The notes under the pieces: generated by a model
Told to the model about the DNA's origin: nothing
The model's database searches: none
The model's input: the letters and a program-made list of their open reading frames with translations, nothing else
Position numbers and translations under genes: made by a program
Source of the DNA: Polaromonas sp. 39-63-25
Lineage (GTDB): Bacteria; Pseudomonadota; Gammaproteobacteria; Burkholderiales; Burkholderiaceae_C
Reading direction: 5' to 3'
Length of the DNA stretch: 38,989 nucleotides
Assembly (NCBI RefSeq): GCF_002278925.1
Contig: NZ_NCJH01000028.1
Location: forward strand, 1-38,989
In this document: positions 1-14,451 of the stretch, one piece after another
Numbering within the stretch: the first letter of the stretch is position 1
Layout of the letters: each line of letters opens with the position of its first letter

Positions 1-99
1 CTGATCAACCCGATCGCCATGGAAGAAGGTCTGCGTTTCGCCATCCGCGAGGGCGGCAAAACCGTCGGCGCCGGTGTCGTGGCCAAGATCATTGCGTAA
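1..99 (+). CDS. tuf: Elongation factor Tu, C-terminal end (partial)
   Basis: The first 32 codons visible read as the last part of domain 3 of EF-Tu, ending in the typical [10 protein letters not shown]-stop tail. EF-Tu delivers aminoacyl-tRNA to the ribosome as a GTP complex. The gene enters from outside the window, so its start and GTPase domain cannot be seen. The position directly before tRNA-Trp and secE-nusG matches the tufB locus of proteobacteria, which supports the assignment despite the short fragment. Confidence 0.93.
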   Translation: MINPIAMEEGLRFAIREGGKTVGAGVVAKIIA

Positions 100-112
100 C
101 GAGATTCGTTTT

Positions 113-154
113 TTGGGGATGGGTCAATAACAAGGCTTTTTGCTCTGTCCCCAA
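113..154 (+). other. Stem-loop between tuf and tRNA-Trp
   Basis: TTGGGGA (113-119) pairs with TCCCCAA (148-154), enclosing a 28-base loop. No T-run follows, so it does not look like an intrinsic terminator. It may act in processing of a tuf-tRNA-Trp precursor transcript. That role is inference only. Confidence 0.35.
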
Positions 155-169
155 CTGATTGAGAGATGA

Positions 170-245
170 AGGGGTATAGCTCAATTGGCAGAGCGTCGGT
201 CTCCAAAACCGAAGGTTGTAGGTTCGATTCCTACTGCCCCTGCCA
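170..245 (+). tRNA. trpT: tRNA-Trp (anticodon CCA)
   Basis: The 76-base cloverleaf has a seven-pair acceptor stem (AGGGGTA with TGCCCCT, one G-T pair), a D arm GCTC..GAGC, an anticodon stem TCGGT/ACCGA around CTCCAAA, and a T arm GTAGG-TTCGATT-CCTAC. The anticodon is CCA, which reads UGG (Trp). The 3' CCA is encoded (243-245). A tRNA-Trp between tuf and secE is the usual arrangement in beta- and gammaproteobacteria. It is probably co-transcribed with tuf or secE. Confidence 0.97.
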
Positions 246-335
246 CCCGGTTTCAAGGGTTGCTTGAATCCGAGAGTGGTGTGAAACAGAACTATGCAAG
301 CCCGCCGGGAGTCCTTGGACCCCAGGTGGGCTTAA

Positions 336-351
336 GCGTCTGAGAAGACGC
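336..351 (+). other. Short hairpin in the secE leader
   Basis: GCGTCT (336-341) and AGACGC (346-351) form a perfect six-pair stem with a GAGA tetraloop, 28 bases before the secE start codon. It lies in the tRNA-Trp to secE spacer and could be a processing or mRNA-stability element. There is no direct evidence for a function. Confidence 0.35.
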
Positions 352-379
352 GTGAAGAAGAACAGGAAATCAGGCGATC

Positions 380-763
380 ATGGCCACTTCTCAAGTCGAA
401 ACCGTCAGCACGACTGCTGACAAGGCCAAGCTGGCCCTGGCCCTGGCTTTGGCGCTGGGTGCGCTGGCGGGTTTTTACCTGCTCGCCAAGCAGGGCCCGG
501 TTGCCCAGTGGGGTGGCCTGATTGGTGGTCTGGTGGTGGCGGTGGTGGTGTTTCTGACCTCCGAGCCTGGCAAACAGTTTGTAGCTTTCGGGCGTGATTC
601 CTGGCGCGAAGTCAAAAAAGTGGTCTGGCCGGCCCGCAAGGAAGCCATGCAGATGACGGCTTACGTCTTTGCGTTCGTGGTGGTCATGGCACTCTTTTTG
701 TGGCTCACCGATAAAACGCTCGAATGGGTGTTTTACGACCTGATACTGGGGTGGAAAAAATAA
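380..763 (+). CDS. secE: SecE, preprotein translocase subunit
   Basis: SecE clamps the SecY channel and is required for Sec-dependent protein export. The 127-residue protein has three hydrophobic segments (about 17-35, 45-62 and 92-112), the three-helix form seen in E. coli. The conserved cytoplasmic amphipathic helix and hinge are seen at about 70-88, with the [16 protein letters not shown]-type motif just before the last helix. An AGGAAAT ribosome binding site precedes the ATG. The TAA stop shares one base with the nusG ATG (TAATG), so the two genes are probably translationally coupled. Confidence 0.96.
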   Translation: MATSQVETVSTTADKAKLALALALALGALAGFYLLAKQGPVAQWGGLIGGLVVAVVVFLTSEPGKQFVAFGRDSWREVKKVVWPARKEAMQMTAYVFAFVVVMALFLWLTDKTLEWVFYDLILGWKK

Positions 764-1359
764 TGAGCGATATGAACGGTGACGTGGTCAGCGAAGTGGC
801 GGCTGGTGCATCCCTGCAGCCGACCCCCGGCATGCAGTGGTATGTCGTGCATGCCTATTCGGGCATGGAAAAAGCCGTTGAACGCAATATTGTCGAGCGC
901 ATCAACCGCGCCGGCATGCAGGCCAAGTTTGGCCGTTTCCTGGTGCCCACCGAAGAAGTGGTCGAGATCAAGAACGGCCAGAAGAAAACGACGGAACGCC
1001 GTTTCTTCCCGGGTTATGTGCTGGTCGAGATGGTCATGGACGACGAAACCTGGCACCTGGTGAAACACACCAACAAGGTCACCGGTTTTGTCGGCGGCGC
1101 CAAAAACCGTCCTGCACCCATTTCCGAAGAAGACGTGCAGAAGATCGTCGACCAGATGCAGGTCGGCACCGAGAAGCCGCGGCACAAGGTCGAGTTTGAA
1201 ACGGGTGAATATGTCCGGGTCAAGGACGGCCCGTTCACCGACTTCAACGGCACGGTCGAGGAAGTCAACTACGACAAAAACAAAGTGCGGGTGTCGGTCA
1301 CGATTTTCGGTCGTGCCACGCCGGTCGAACTGGAATTCAGCCAGATCGAAAAAACGTAA
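763..1359 (+). CDS. nusG: Transcription termination/antitermination factor NusG
   Basis: NusG binds RNA polymerase, lowers pausing, and links it to Rho or to the ribosome through NusE. I chose the ATG at 763, which overlaps the secE stop by one base; an in-frame upstream start inside secE would add residues foreign to the family. The resulting 198 residues show the N-terminal NGN domain with [17 protein letters not shown] at about 25-41, the [12 protein letters not shown] segment at about 78-90, and a C-terminal KOW domain containing [18 protein letters not shown]. Length and domain order are normal. Confidence 0.97.
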   Translation: MSDMNGDVVSEVAAGASLQPTPGMQWYVVHAYSGMEKAVERNIVERINRAGMQAKFGRFLVPTEEVVEIKNGQKKTTERRFFPGYVLVEMVMDDETWHLVKHTNKVTGFVGGAKNRPAPISEEDVQKIVDQMQVGTEKPRHKVEFETGEYVRVKDGPFTDFNGTVEEVNYDKNKVRVSVTIFGRATPVELEFSQIEKT

Positions 1360-1523
1360 GTTTCGCTAAAACCCGAGTTTTTTCGGTTGAGCGTCAGAAA
1401 TTCGCGCCTTGCAACTCGGCGCGGAGGGTTCTTTCCGGAACCTGATTGAGTTGTGTAACCCCCGGGGAGCCCGGACCTGTCTTCTGACGGCGTCCAGGCG
1501 TTATGACCCGCAAGGAGAAAAGT
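1360..1523 (+). promoter_or_regulatory. rplK leader (possible L1 autoregulatory region)
   Basis: This 164-base spacer can fold into several hairpins. CGCGCC (1403-1408) pairs with GGCGCG (1418-1423), and a GGTTC/GGAACC stem lies a few bases further on. In E. coli, ribosomal protein L1 represses rplK-rplA translation by binding the rplK leader. A similar role here is inference from gene order; I did not identify the L1 recognition motif with confidence. The AAGGAG site at 1511-1516 serves rplK. Confidence 0.35.
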
Positions 1524-1958
1524 ATGGCGAAAAAAATCGTCGGCTTCATCAAGCTGCAAGTGCCAGCTGGTAAGGCCAACCCGTCCCCCCCGATTGGCCC
1601 GGCCTTGGGTCAGCGCGGCCTGAACATCATGGAATTCTGCAAGGCGTTCAACGCCCAGACCCAAGGTGTTGAGCCTGGCTTGCCTCTGCCCGTGGTGATC
1701 ACCGCGTACGCAGACAAGAGCTTCACTTTTGTCATCAAGACGCCTCCTGCAGGCGTCCTGATCAAAAAGGCCATCAAGCTCGACAAGGGTTCTGCCACGC
1801 CGCACACGGTGAAGGTGGGCAAGATTTCCCGCGCACAGCTCGAAGAAATCGCGAAGACCAAAATGAAAGACATGACGGCTGCGGACCTCGACGCTGCAGT
1901 TCGCACGATAGCTGGTACGGCACGTTCCATGGGCGTGTCGGTGGAGGGTGTTGTATGA
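1524..1958 (+). CDS. rplK: 50S ribosomal protein L11
   Basis: L11 forms the GTPase-associated centre with 23S rRNA and L10/L12. The 144-residue protein starts [21 protein letters not shown] and carries the conserved [12 protein letters not shown] proline-rich linker region and the C-terminal RNA-binding domain ending in [12 protein letters not shown]. An AAGGAG site lies eight bases before the chosen ATG. An in-frame ATG at 1503 was rejected because it overlaps that site. The stop overlaps the rplA start (ATGA), indicating coupling. Confidence 0.97.
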   Translation: MAKKIVGFIKLQVPAGKANPSPPIGPALGQRGLNIMEFCKAFNAQTQGVEPGLPLPVVITAYADKSFTFVIKTPPAGVLIKKAIKLDKGSATPHTVKVGKISRAQLEEIAKTKMKDMTAADLDAAVRTIAGTARSMGVSVEGVV

Positions 1959-2650
1959 GCAAGATGACCAAACGTCAAAAAGCTGTTGGCGACAAGATCG
2001 ACAGCAACAAGCTGTACCCGGTGGCTGACGCCCTGGGTCTGGTCAAGGAATTTGCCGTCGCCAAGTTCGATGAATCCATCGACGTGGCTGTGCAGCTTGG
2101 TGTTGACGCCAAGAAATCCGACCAGGTCGTTCGCGGCGCTGTTGTGTTGCCCAACGGCACCGGCAAGACCAAGCGTGTGGCCGTGTTTGCACAGGGCGCC
2201 AAGGCTGAAGAGGCCAAGGCTGCCGGTGCTGACATCGTCGGCATGGATGATCTGGCCGCCGATATCAAGGCCGGCAAGATGGACTTCGACGTCGTGATCG
2301 CTTCGCCTGACGCCATGCGCGTGGTGGGTACCCTGGGTCAGATCCTCGGCCCACGTGGTTTGATGCCCAACCCGAAAGTCGGCACGGTGACGCCTGATGT
2401 GGCAACGGCCGTGAAAAACGCCAAAGCTGGCCAGGTCCAGTTCCGCGTCGACAAGGCCGGCATCGTGCATGGCACGATTGGCCGCCGTTCGTTTGATACC
2501 GACAAGCTGCAGGGCAACCTGGCTGCGCTGATCGATGCCCTGACCAAGGCCAAGCCTGCGTCGAGCAAAGGTGTGTATCTGAGGAAAGTCGCGGTTTCGT
2601 CGACGATGGGTGTGGGCGTTCGCGTCGACACGCAAACCATCGCAGCGTAA
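1955..2650 (+). CDS. rplA: 50S ribosomal protein L1
   Basis: L1 forms the mobile stalk near the ribosomal E site and is the usual translational repressor of the rplK-rplA mRNA. The 231 residues match the family length. The conserved [18 protein letters not shown] stretch is present at about 130-147, as is the C-terminal [18 protein letters not shown] segment. The start codon overlaps the rplK stop by four bases. Confidence 0.97.
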   Translation: MSKMTKRQKAVGDKIDSNKLYPVADALGLVKEFAVAKFDESIDVAVQLGVDAKKSDQVVRGAVVLPNGTGKTKRVAVFAQGAKAEEAKAAGADIVGMDDLAADIKAGKMDFDVVIASPDAMRVVGTLGQILGPRGLMPNPKVGTVTPDVATAVKNAKAGQVQFRVDKAGIVHGTIGRRSFDTDKLQGNLAALIDALTKAKPASSKGVYLRKVAVSSTMGVGVRVDTQTIAA

Positions 2651-2727
2651 TCGCAAAAATTTGAATGGCCCGAAAGGGCTGTTCAAAGTGGTGGGCTGCC
2701 GGGGTTCAGGCTCCGGCAGGCCATCCA

Positions 2728-2799
2728 GGACCGTTGGCGCGGCGGGCTGCAAAGCCCACCGCTTAATCGTCGAAAGACAGCCAACGCAGATGGCGGTCC
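2728..2799 (+). ncRNA. L10-type ribosomal protein leader (rplJL autoregulation)
   Basis: The 263 bases between rplA and rplJ hold no gene but a clear RNA structure. GGACC (2728-2732) can pair with GGTCC (2795-2799), and CGTTGGC (2732-2738) with GCCAACG (2780-2786). Inside lies GCGG-C-GGGCT, a GCAA tetraloop, then AGCCC-A-CCGC (2739-2762). The ACAGCCAACGCAGATGGCGG segment resembles known L10 leaders, in which the L10-L12 complex binds a kink-turn and represses translation of its own mRNA. The fold is seen by hand; binding is inferred from the family. Confidence 0.75.
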
Positions 2800-2913
2800 C
2801 GCTGCTTGAATGGTTTTGAAAAGAATCTGAAAAACAGTTGGTCGCTGAATATAGGCGTGTTCGCTGGATGGCGCGAAAGCAAGATCCGAAGACACATTAT
2901 TAAGGAGTAGACC

Positions 2914-3381
2914 TTGAGTCTCAACCGCAGTGAGAAACAAGCCGTCATTGATGAAGTGACCGGCCTCGCCGCTAAAGCTCAAACGCTCGTGATGGCGGGC
3001 GTGTTGAAAAACACCCTGGCTCGCCGTGCCGTGGCAGGCAGCGCGTTTGATGTCCTGTCCGACCAGATGACCGGTCCGCTGATCTATGGCTTTTCCACAG
3101 ACGCTGTCGCTGCCGCCAAGGTGGTTGCCGACTTCGCGAAAACCAACGACAAGTTGGTGATTCGCGCAGGCGCCATGGCAGGAAAAGTCCTGGACGTGAA
3201 CGGCGTGAAGCAGCTTGCAAGCATCCCTTCGAAAGAAGTGCTGCTGGCCCAGCTGTTGGGCCTGATGCAGTCCCCCATTTCGCGTACAGCACGAGTGCTG
3301 GCTGCGCTGGCGGAACAAAAAGGCGGCGGCAACGATGTAGTCGTAGCCGCAGAGCCCGCAGCAGAAGCTGCAGCGGCATAA
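2914..3381 (+). CDS. rplJ: 50S ribosomal protein L10
   Basis: L10 anchors L7/L12 dimers to the ribosome and, with them, represses its own operon. The 155-residue protein starts [15 protein letters not shown], typical of proteobacterial L10. The start codon is TTG, preceded at eight bases by TAAGGAG, and no ATG alternative fits the family start. The last 25 residues are rich in alanine and glutamate and form the L12-binding tail. A rare start codon may help keep expression low and repressible. Confidence 0.95.
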   Translation: MSLNRSEKQAVIDEVTGLAAKAQTLVMAGVLKNTLARRAVAGSAFDVLSDQMTGPLIYGFSTDAVAAAKVVADFAKTNDKLVIRAGAMAGKVLDVNGVKQLASIPSKEVLLAQLLGLMQSPISRTARVLAALAEQKGGGNDVVVAAEPAAEAAAA

Positions 3382-3409
3382 CCTGTACCAACTTTTTTAG
3401 GAAATCAAA

Positions 3410-3784
<375 letters not shown>

Positions 3785-3799
3785 TTCTTGTGTTTCGCG

Positions 3800-3832
3800 A
3801 AGGCTGGAAGACCGGGTTCGGCTTCCAGCCTT
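3800..3832 (+). promoter_or_regulatory. Long hairpin (attenuator or RNase III site) in the rplL-rpoB spacer
   Basis: The 336-base stretch 3785-4120 holds no gene. AAGGCTGGAAG (3800-3810) pairs perfectly with CTTCCAGCCTT (3822-3832), and the loop can form three more pairs (CCG/CGG). Only a broken T-rich stretch follows (TTTCGTGCTT). In E. coli the same spacer carries a partial terminator and an RNase III site that set ribosomal protein output above polymerase output. A similar role is likely here but inferred. I see nothing else clear at 3845-4070. Confidence 0.6.
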
Positions 3833-4072
3833 TCGTGCTTTCAAGGAGTGCTGGTCGAACGCCGCGCAAGCGGTTTTTGCAGCCTCCCTGGAATCACCGG
3901 CAAGCAGATTTGCGGAAAATCTTCTTGCCAGTGCTTCCTGACCCCGACTGCAGGAAACGCCTTGGTTCGGGCAACGTGCAATGCGTTGCCGTCCGCCATG
4001 GTTGGTAGTGGCCAACCACCAAGTCTGTTTGATTACGTGGTGTATTCATTCAAGACAGTCGCCAGAGCTTAA

Positions 4073-4097
4073 CAAGCCGGTTGCCCGTACCGGTTTG
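4073..4097 (+). promoter_or_regulatory. Hairpin just upstream of the rpoB ribosome binding site
   Basis: CAAGCCGGT (4073-4081) pairs with ACCGGTTTG (4089-4097) with one G-T pair and a seven-base loop. The rpoB Shine-Dalgarno sequence (CGGAG, about 4111-4115) lies 14 bases downstream. It could mark an mRNA 5' end after processing or affect rpoB translation. The function is inference. Confidence 0.4.
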
Positions 4098-4120
4098 TGT
4101 CCCATCAAAGCGGAGAACTC

Positions 4121-8233
<4,113 letters not shown>

Positions 8234-8261
8234 CTCAACAGGAAAGAAAAGGATTTAACAC

Positions 8262-11200
8262 ATGAAATCATTACTCGACCTGTTCAAGCAATTCACGCCG
8301 GATGAGCATTTCGATGCCATCAAGATCGGCATGGCTTCGCCCGAGAAGATCCGTTCGTGGTCTTTCGGCGAAGTGAAAAAGCCTGAAACCATCAACTATC
8401 GCACCTTCAAGCCGGAGCGCGACGGTCTCTTTTGCGCCAAGATCTTTGGCCCCATCAAGGACTACGAGTGCCTGTGCGGCAAGTACAAGCGCCTCAAGCA
8501 CCGCGGTGTCATCTGCGAGAAGTGCGGCGTTGAAGTCACACAGACCAAGGTTCGCCGCGAGCGCATGGGTCACATCGACCTGGCCGCACCGTGCGCGCAC
8601 ATCTGGTTCCTGAAGTCGCTGCCGTCGCGTCTGGGCCTGGTGCTCGACATGACGCTGCGCGACATCGAACGCGTGCTGTATTTCGAAGCATATGTCGTCA
8701 CTGATCCCGGCATGACCCCGCTGAAGAAATTCAGCATCATGTCGGAAGACGACTACGACGCCAAGCGCAAGGAATACGGTGACGAGTACACCGCCAAGAT
8801 GGGCGCCGAAGGCATCAAGGACCTGCTCGAAGGGCTGGACCTCGATGTCGAGATCGACAAGCTGCGCAACGACCTGACCGGCTCCGAAATCAAGATCAAG
8901 AAAAACGCCAAGCGTCTGAAATTGATGGAAGCGTTCAAGAAGTCCGGCATCAAGCCGGGCTGGATGGTGCTGGACGTGCTGCCCGTGTTGCCGCCGGACC
9001 TGCGTCCGCTGGTGCCGCTCGACGGCGGCCGCTTTGCGACCTCCGACCTGAACGACCTGTACCGCCGCGTCATCAACCGCAATAGCCGCCTGCGCCGTTT
9101 GCTGGAGCTGAAAGCGCCGGAAATCATTGCACGCAACGAAAAGCGCATGCTGCAGGAAGCCGTGGACAGCTTGCTGGACAACGGTCGCCGCGGCAAGGCC
9201 ATGACGGGCGCCAACAAGCGCGCCCTGAAGTCGCTCGCCGACATGATCAAGGGCAAGTCAGGCCGTTTCCGCCAGAACTTGCTGGGCAAACGTGTCGACT
9301 ACTCCGGCCGTTCCGTCATTACCGTGGGCCCGACGCTCAAGCTGCACCAGTGCGGTTTGCCCAAGCTGATGGCGCTGGAACTGTTCAAGCCTTTCATCTT
9401 CTCGCGCCTCGAAGCCATGGGCATCGCGACGACGATCAAGGCCGCCAAGAAGGAAGTCGAATCCGGCACGCCAGTGGTGTGGGACATCCTGGAAGAGGTG
9501 ATCAAAGAGCACCCGGTGATGCTCAACCGTGCGCCTACGCTGCACCGTCTGGGTATCCAGGCCTTTGAGCCCATCCTGATCGAAGGCAAGGCCATCCAGC
9601 TGCATCCGCTCGTCTGCTCGGCTTTCAACGCCGACTTCGACGGTGACCAGATGGCTGTGCACGTGCCGCTGTCCGTGGAAGCACAGATGGAAGCCCGCAC
9701 CCTGATGCTGGCTTCTAACAACATCCTGTTCCCCGCCAGTGGCGAGCCGTCCATCGTTCCTTCGCAGGACGTGGTGCTGGGTCTGTACTACACGACCCGC
9801 GACCGCACCAACGGCAAGGGCGAAGGCCTGGTGTTCTCCGACACCGGCGAAGTGCGCCGCGCCTTTGACGCGGGTGAACTCGACCTGAACGCCCGCATCA
9901 GCGTGCGCCTGACCGAGTACACCAAGAACAAGGAAACCGGCGAGTTCGTGCCATCGACCAAGCTGTGGGAAACCACCGGCGGCCGTGCACTGCTGTCCGA
10001 AATCCTGCCCAAGGGCCTGCCTTTCTCCAACCTGAACAAGGCGCTGAAGAAGAAGGAAATTTCCAAGCTGATCAACGTGTCTTTCCGCAAGTGCGGACTG
10101 AAAGAGACCGTGGTGTTTGCCGACAAGCTGCTGCAGTCGGGCTTCCGCCTGGCGACCAAGGCCGGCATTTCGATCTGCATCGATGACATGCTGATCCCCA
10201 AGGAAAAGCCCAGCATCATTGCGCGCGCCCAGAAGGAAGTCAAAGAGATCGAGCAGCAGTATGTCTCGGGTCTGGTGACCTCCGGCGAGCGTTACAACAA
10301 GGTGGTGGACATCTGGGGCAAGTCGGGCGACGAAGTGTCCAAGGTGATGATGGCCCAGCTCTCGAAAGAGAAAGTCATCGACCGTCACGGCAAGGAAGTC
10401 GAGCAGGAGTCCTTCAACTCCATCTACATGATGGCCGACTCCGGCGCCCGTGGTTCCGCCGCGCAGATCCGCCAGGTGGCCGGCATGCGTGGTTTGATGG
10501 CCAAGCCGGACGGCTCCATCATCGAAACGCCGATCACCGCCAACTTCCGTGAAGGCCTGAACGTGCTGGAGTACTTCATCTCCACCCACGGTGCCCGAAA
10601 AGGCCTGGCTGACACGGCGCTGAAAACCGCCAACTCCGGTTACCTGACACGCCGCCTCTGCGACGTGGTGCAGGATCTGGTGGTGACCGAGGACGACTGC
10701 GGCACGACCGACGGTTCGTTGATGCGTGCCATCGTCGAGGGTGGCGAGGTCATCGAATCGCTGCGCGACCGTATCCTCGGCCGTACCGCGGTCGAAGACA
10801 TCCTGCATCCCGAGAATCGCTCGGTACTGGCCAAGTCCGGCGTCATGCTGGACGAAGACCTGATCGACGAACTCGAAGCAGCCGGCGTGGACGAAGTCAA
10901 GGTGCGTACGGCACTGACCTGCGAAACCCGCTTCGGCCTGTGCGCCAAGTGCTACGGCCGTGACCTGGGTCGCGGCGGCCTGATCAACATCGGCGAAGCG
11001 GTCGGTATCATTGCCGCGCAGTCGATCGGTGAGCCGGGCACGCAGCTGACCATGCGTACCTTCCACATCGGTGGTGCGGCTTCGCGTGCAGCGATTGCCT
11101 CCAGCGTCGAAGCCAAGTCCAACGGCGTGATCGGTTTCAACGCACCGATGCGTTATGTGACCAACACCAAGGGTGAACTGGTCGTGATCGCGCGCTCCGG

Positions 11201-12473
11201 CGAAATCGTGATCCACGACGAGCATGGCCGTGAGCGCGAGCGCCACAAGGTGCCTTACGGCGCGATCCTGTCGGTGAAAGCCGACCAGACGATCAAGGCC
11301 GGCGCGATTCTGGCCAACTGGGACCCGCTGACCCGCCCCATCATCACCGAGTTCGCCGGCAAGGTGGCCTTCGAGAATGTGGAAGAAGGCGTCACGGTGG
11401 CCAAGCAGCTCGACGAGGTGACCGGTCTGTCCACTTTGGTGGTGATCGATCCCAAGCGTCGCGGCGCGACCAAGGTGATCCGTCCCCAGGTCAAGCTGAT
11501 CGATGCGACCGGCAACGAAGTCAAGATCCCCGGCACCGATCACTCGGTGACGATCGGCTTCCAGGTCGGTGCGCTGGTCCAGGTGCGTGACGGCCAGGAC
11601 GTGGGCCCCGGCGAGGTGCTCGCGCGTATTCCGGTCGAAGGCCAGAAGACCCGCGACATCACCGGCGGTCTGCCGCGTGTGGCCGAGCTGTTCGAAGCCC
11701 GTACGCCGAAAGACAAGGGTACGCTGGCCGAAATGACCGGTACCGTGTCGTTCGGCAAGGAGACCAAGGGCAAGGTTCGCCTGCAGATCACCGATCCTGA
11801 AGGCAAGGTCTGGGAAGACCTTGTGCCCAAAGAGAAGAACATTCTCGTGCACGAAGGCCAGGTCGTGAACAAGGGCGAGTCGATTGTCGACGGCCCTGCC
11901 GATCCGCAGGACATCCTGCGCCTGCTGGGCATGGAAGAGCTGGCCCGCTACATCGTCGATGAAGTGCAGGACGTCTACCGCCTGCAGGGTGTGAAGATCA
12001 ACGACAAACACATCGAAGTGATTGTTCGCCAGATGCTGCGCCGTGTGGTGGTTGAGAACGTCGGCGAGTCCAGCTACATCGCTGGCGAGCAGGTCGAGCG
12101 TTCGGTCATTCTGGATGCCAACGACGCCCTGCGCGCCGAAGGCAAGATCCCGGCGACCTTCAGCAACCTGTTGCTCGGTATCACCAAGGCATCGCTGTCG
12201 ACCGATTCATTCATCTCTGCGGCTTCCTTCCAGGAAACCACCCGCGTGCTCACCGAGGCTGCCATCATGGGCAAGCGCGACGAGCTGCGCGGCCTGAAAG
12301 AGAACGTGATCGTCGGCCGCCTGATCCCCGCCGGTACCGGCATGGCCTACCACGAGGCACGCAAAGCCAAGGACCAGATGGACGACGCCGAGCGCCGTGC
12401 CATCGCCGAAGCCGAAGCGGCCGAACTCGAAGCCATGCCCGAGCAGACCAGCGAAGGTGCTGCCAGCGAGTAA
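8262..12473 (+). CDS. rpoC: RNA polymerase beta' subunit
   Basis: RpoC carries the catalytic magnesium site. The 1403-residue protein shows the N-terminal zinc site ([20 protein letters not shown], about 70-89), the absolutely conserved [12 protein letters not shown] loop, a second cysteine set ([19 protein letters not shown]), and the bridge/trigger region with [27 protein letters not shown] precedes the ATG. It is the last gene of the operon and is followed by a strong terminator. Confidence 0.98.
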   Translation: MKSLLDLFKQFTPDEHFDAIKIGMASPEKIRSWSFGEVKKPETINYRTFKPERDGLFCAKIFGPIKDYECLCGKYKRLKHRGVICEKCGVEVTQTKVRRERMGHIDLAAPCAHIWFLKSLPSRLGLVLDMTLRDIERVLYFEAYVVTDPGMTPLKKFSIMSEDDYDAKRKEYGDEYTAKMGAEGIKDLLEGLDLDVEIDKLRNDLTGSEIKIKKNAKRLKLMEAFKKSGIKPGWMVLDVLPVLPPDLRPLVPLDGGRFATSDLNDLYRRVINRNSRLRRLLELKAPEIIARNEKRMLQEAVDSLLDNGRRGKAMTGANKRALKSLADMIKGKSGRFRQNLLGKRVDYSGRSVITVGPTLKLHQCGLPKLMALELFKPFIFSRLEAMGIATTIKAAKKEVESGTPVVWDILEEVIKEHPVMLNRAPTLHRLGIQAFEPILIEGKAIQLHPLVCSAFNADFDGDQMAVHVPLSVEAQMEARTLMLASNNILFPASGEPSIVPSQDVVLGLYYTTRDRTNGKGEGLVFSDTGEVRRAFDAGELDLNARISVRLTEYTKNKETGEFVPSTKLWETTGGRALLSEILPKGLPFSNLNKALKKKEISKLINVSFRKCGLKETVVFADKLLQSGFRLATKAGISICIDDMLIPKEKPSIIARAQKEVKEIEQQYVSGLVTSGERYNKVVDIWGKSGDEVSKVMMAQLSKEKVIDRHGKEVEQESFNSIYMMADSGARGSAAQIRQVAGMRGLMAKPDGSIIETPITANFREGLNVLEYFISTHGARKGLADTALKTANSGYLTRRLCDVVQDLVVTEDDCGTTDGSLMRAIVEGGEVIESLRDRILGRTAVEDILHPENRSVLAKSGVMLDEDLIDELEAAGVDEVKVRTALTCETRFGLCAKCYGRDLGRGGLINIGEAVGIIAAQSIGEPGTQLTMRTFHIGGAASRAAIASSVEAKSNGVIGFNAPMRYVTNTKGELVVIARSGEIVIHDEHGRERERHKVPYGAILSVKADQTIKAGAILANWDPLTRPIITEFAGKVAFENVEEGVTVAKQLDEVTGLSTLVVIDPKRRGATKVIRPQVKLIDATGNEVKIPGTDHSVTIGFQVGALVQVRDGQDVGPGEVLARIPVEGQKTRDITGGLPRVAELFEARTPKDKGTLAEMTGTVSFGKETKGKVRLQITDPEGKVWEDLVPKEKNILVHEGQVVNKGESIVDGPADPQDILRLLGMEELARYIVDEVQDVYRLQGVKINDKHIEVIVRQMLRRVVVENVGESSYIAGEQVERSVILDANDALRAEGKIPATFSNLLLGITKASLSTDSFISAASFQETTRVLTEAAIMGKRDELRGLKENVIVGRLIPAGTGMAYHEARKAKDQMDDAERRAIAEAEAAELEAMPEQTSEGAASE

Positions 12474-12488
12474 TTGCTGCTTTTTGAC

Positions 12489-12543
12489 GCTATAAAAAGC
12501 GTAGCGCCTCGCGCCCTGTCAATAAGGGTCCGAGGCGCTTTTT
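12489..12543 (+). terminator. rpoBC intrinsic terminator, built from a dispersed repeat
   Basis: GCGCCTCG (12504-12511) pairs with CGAGGCGC (12531-12538), an inner CCCT/AGGG stem fills the loop, and a T-run follows (12539-12543). Just before it lies GCTA..TAGC (12489-12505). The whole unit matches the layout of the repeat at 35064-35122, with ATAAGGGT and a GGCrCTTTTT end in common. It ends the rplKAJL-rpoBC block. Confidence 0.85.
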
Positions 12544-12671
12544 CATTGAAAATACGGAATTGCCATGCCCCCGCGCTGCGCGGATGTGCCGGCATGCTGT
12601 ACAGCGGCCCGGCTTGTCGGCTAAAGTCGCCCGTGCCGGTTCGCGGCTGCTGTTGATAGAAAGAAGGCCCC

Positions 12672-13265
12672 ATGTCCACCCAGTCCCTGGTTTCGATTGT
12701 TGTGCTTGCCTTGCTGCTGTTCTGGGCCGTCGGGGCCTACAACCGGCTGGTGCGCCTGAAGAACATCATCGCCAACGCCTTCGGGCAGATTGATGTGCAG
12801 CTCAAGCGCCGTTACGACCTGATTCCCAACCTGGTGGAGGCCGCCAAAAAATACCTGCTGCACGAGCGCGAGACGCTCGAAGCCGTGATCGCGGCGCGCA
12901 ACCAGGCGCGTTCGGCCAGCGATGCTGCGCGCAGCCACCCCACCCACGCGCCGGAAGTGCTGGCGTTGGCCGCCGCCGAACAGGCGCTCAGCGGCAGCCT
13001 GGGGCGCCTGTTCGCGCTCGCCGAGGCTTACCCCGAGCTCAAGGCCGACGACACCATCCGCGAGCTCAGCGAGGAGCTGACCAGCACCGAAAACAAGGTG
13101 GCTTTTGCGCGCCAGGCCTACAACGATGCGGTACTCGACTACAACAATGCGCAGGCCCAATTTCCGGCATTGCTGATTGCCCGCCTGTTTGGTTTTGCCG
13201 CGTCGGCCATGCTCAGGGCCACGGAAACGCCGGCCGAGCGTGAAGCGGTGCGCATCCAGATGTAG
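12672..13265 (+). CDS. lemA: LemA family protein
   Basis: LemA-type proteins are small, mostly helical membrane proteins of unclear role. This 197-residue example has one N-terminal membrane segment (about 5-24), the signature YNRLVRLKNIIANAFGQIDV followed by LKRRYDLIPNLVE (to about 55), and a long helical C-terminal part with ENKVAFARQAYNDAVLDYN. It is followed after 20 bases by an M48 metalloprotease. LemA genes often sit beside membrane proteases of that kind, which suggests a shared role in envelope quality control. That role is inferred. Confidence 0.9.
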   Translation: MSTQSLVSIVVLALLLFWAVGAYNRLVRLKNIIANAFGQIDVQLKRRYDLIPNLVEAAKKYLLHERETLEAVIAARNQARSASDAARSHPTHAPEVLALAAAEQALSGSLGRLFALAEAYPELKADDTIRELSEELTSTENKVAFARQAYNDAVLDYNNAQAQFPALLIARLFGFAASAMLRATETPAEREAVRIQM

Positions 13266-13285
13266 GGTGGCGGCGACAGGCCAAC

Positions 13286-14281
13286 ATGCGTTTTTTTGAA
13301 CACCAGGAGCGGGCCCGCGCCGAAACCCGGCAATTGCTGCTGCTGTTCGCCTTGACGGTGGCCGCCCTGGTGCTGGCCGTCAATGCCGCGCTGGCCCTGA
13401 CCTGGCATCTGCTGACCCCGGGTGGGACGGGCTACCCGGCGTATTTTTTCAGCGTCAACACCGGCATGACGCTGCTCTTTGTGCTGGGTGGCTGGTGGCT
13501 GGAAACGTCCAGTCTGCACGGTGGCGGTGAAAAACTGGCGCGGCGTGTGGGTGCCCGTGAAGCCTGGCCCGCCAGCCGGCTTGATGAGCAGAAGCTTTGC
13601 AACATTGCGTCCGAACTCGCCATTGCCGCCAGCATGCGCGTGCCGCAGGTCATGGTTCTGGAGCGCCAGAGCAGCATCAACGCCTTTGCCGCCGGCTGGG
13701 ACGAGGACGATGCGGTCATCGCCGTCACGCGCGGTGCGCTCGACGGCTTGAACCGCGACGAACTGCAGGGACTGGTGGCCCATGAGTTGAGCCATATCCG
13801 CGAAGGCGATACCCGGCTCAACATGCGGCTGGCCGGCATGGTGTTCGGGCTGGAGTTGATCTTCAACCTGGGCGCCGGCATGTGTGAGCCCGACGAGAAC
13901 GGACGGCGCTCGGTGCTGACGCTGCCGGGCCTGGCCATTCTGGCGGCCGGTTTTCTCGGCTGGCTGGCAGGCCGCGCGCTGAAAGCGGCGGTGTCGCGCC
14001 AGCGCGAGTATTTGGCTGATGCGCGTGCGGTCCAGTTCACGCGCAGCCGGGACGGCCTGGGGGGTGTGTTGCGCAAGGTGGCCAGTCAGCAGGGCGCTGG
14101 CGGCAGCGCGAGTTTTCATCCGGCGGTGCAGCACATGCTGCTGGTCGGCCATCAGGCCCAGGCGCACTGGCTGGACTCGCACCCCCCGCTGGCCGAACGT
14201 ATCCGCCGGATTTACGGGCGTGCCATGCCGGGGCTGGCCGACGACGAGATCGCGCCGACCCGGCCTGACGCCCTGTATTGA
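13286..14281 (+). CDS. M48 family membrane zinc metalloprotease (HtpX/Ste24-like)
   Basis: This is a predicted zinc-dependent endopeptidase of the inner membrane. The 331-residue protein has two N-terminal membrane segments (about 18-42 and 53-72). The HEXXH motif is VAHELSHIREGD, with H166, E167 and H170, and the third zinc ligand is probably E241 in REYLADA. A hydrophobic stretch (about 212-235) separates them. The C-terminal SHPPLAERIRRI is typical of M48 proteases. It is longer than E. coli HtpX (293). Its probable operon partner is the LemA protein upstream. Substrates are unknown. Confidence 0.9.
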   Translation: MRFFEHQERARAETRQLLLLFALTVAALVLAVNAALALTWHLLTPGGTGYPAYFFSVNTGMTLLFVLGGWWLETSSLHGGGEKLARRVGAREAWPASRLDEQKLCNIASELAIAASMRVPQVMVLERQSSINAFAAGWDEDDAVIAVTRGALDGLNRDELQGLVAHELSHIREGDTRLNMRLAGMVFGLELIFNLGAGMCEPDENGRRSVLTLPGLAILAAGFLGWLAGRALKAAVSRQREYLADARAVQFTRSRDGLGGVLRKVASQQGAGGSASFHPAVQHMLLVGHQAQAHWLDSHPPLAERIRRIYGRAMPGLADDEIAPTRPDALY

Positions 14282-14451
14282 GCCCGGAATCCGCGGGGCA
14301 GGAAGGGGTCTCTGCAATGAACCGGGCCCGCAACATCCGCGGACGGACACGCTCGCCTGACCGGGCGCCAAGACTGGTCTAATAGGTCCTATGCCGCCCG
14401 CCCCGGTCGGCTTGAAACGGCGGCGCCCGCGGGGCTGCCGTCACAGGATCG

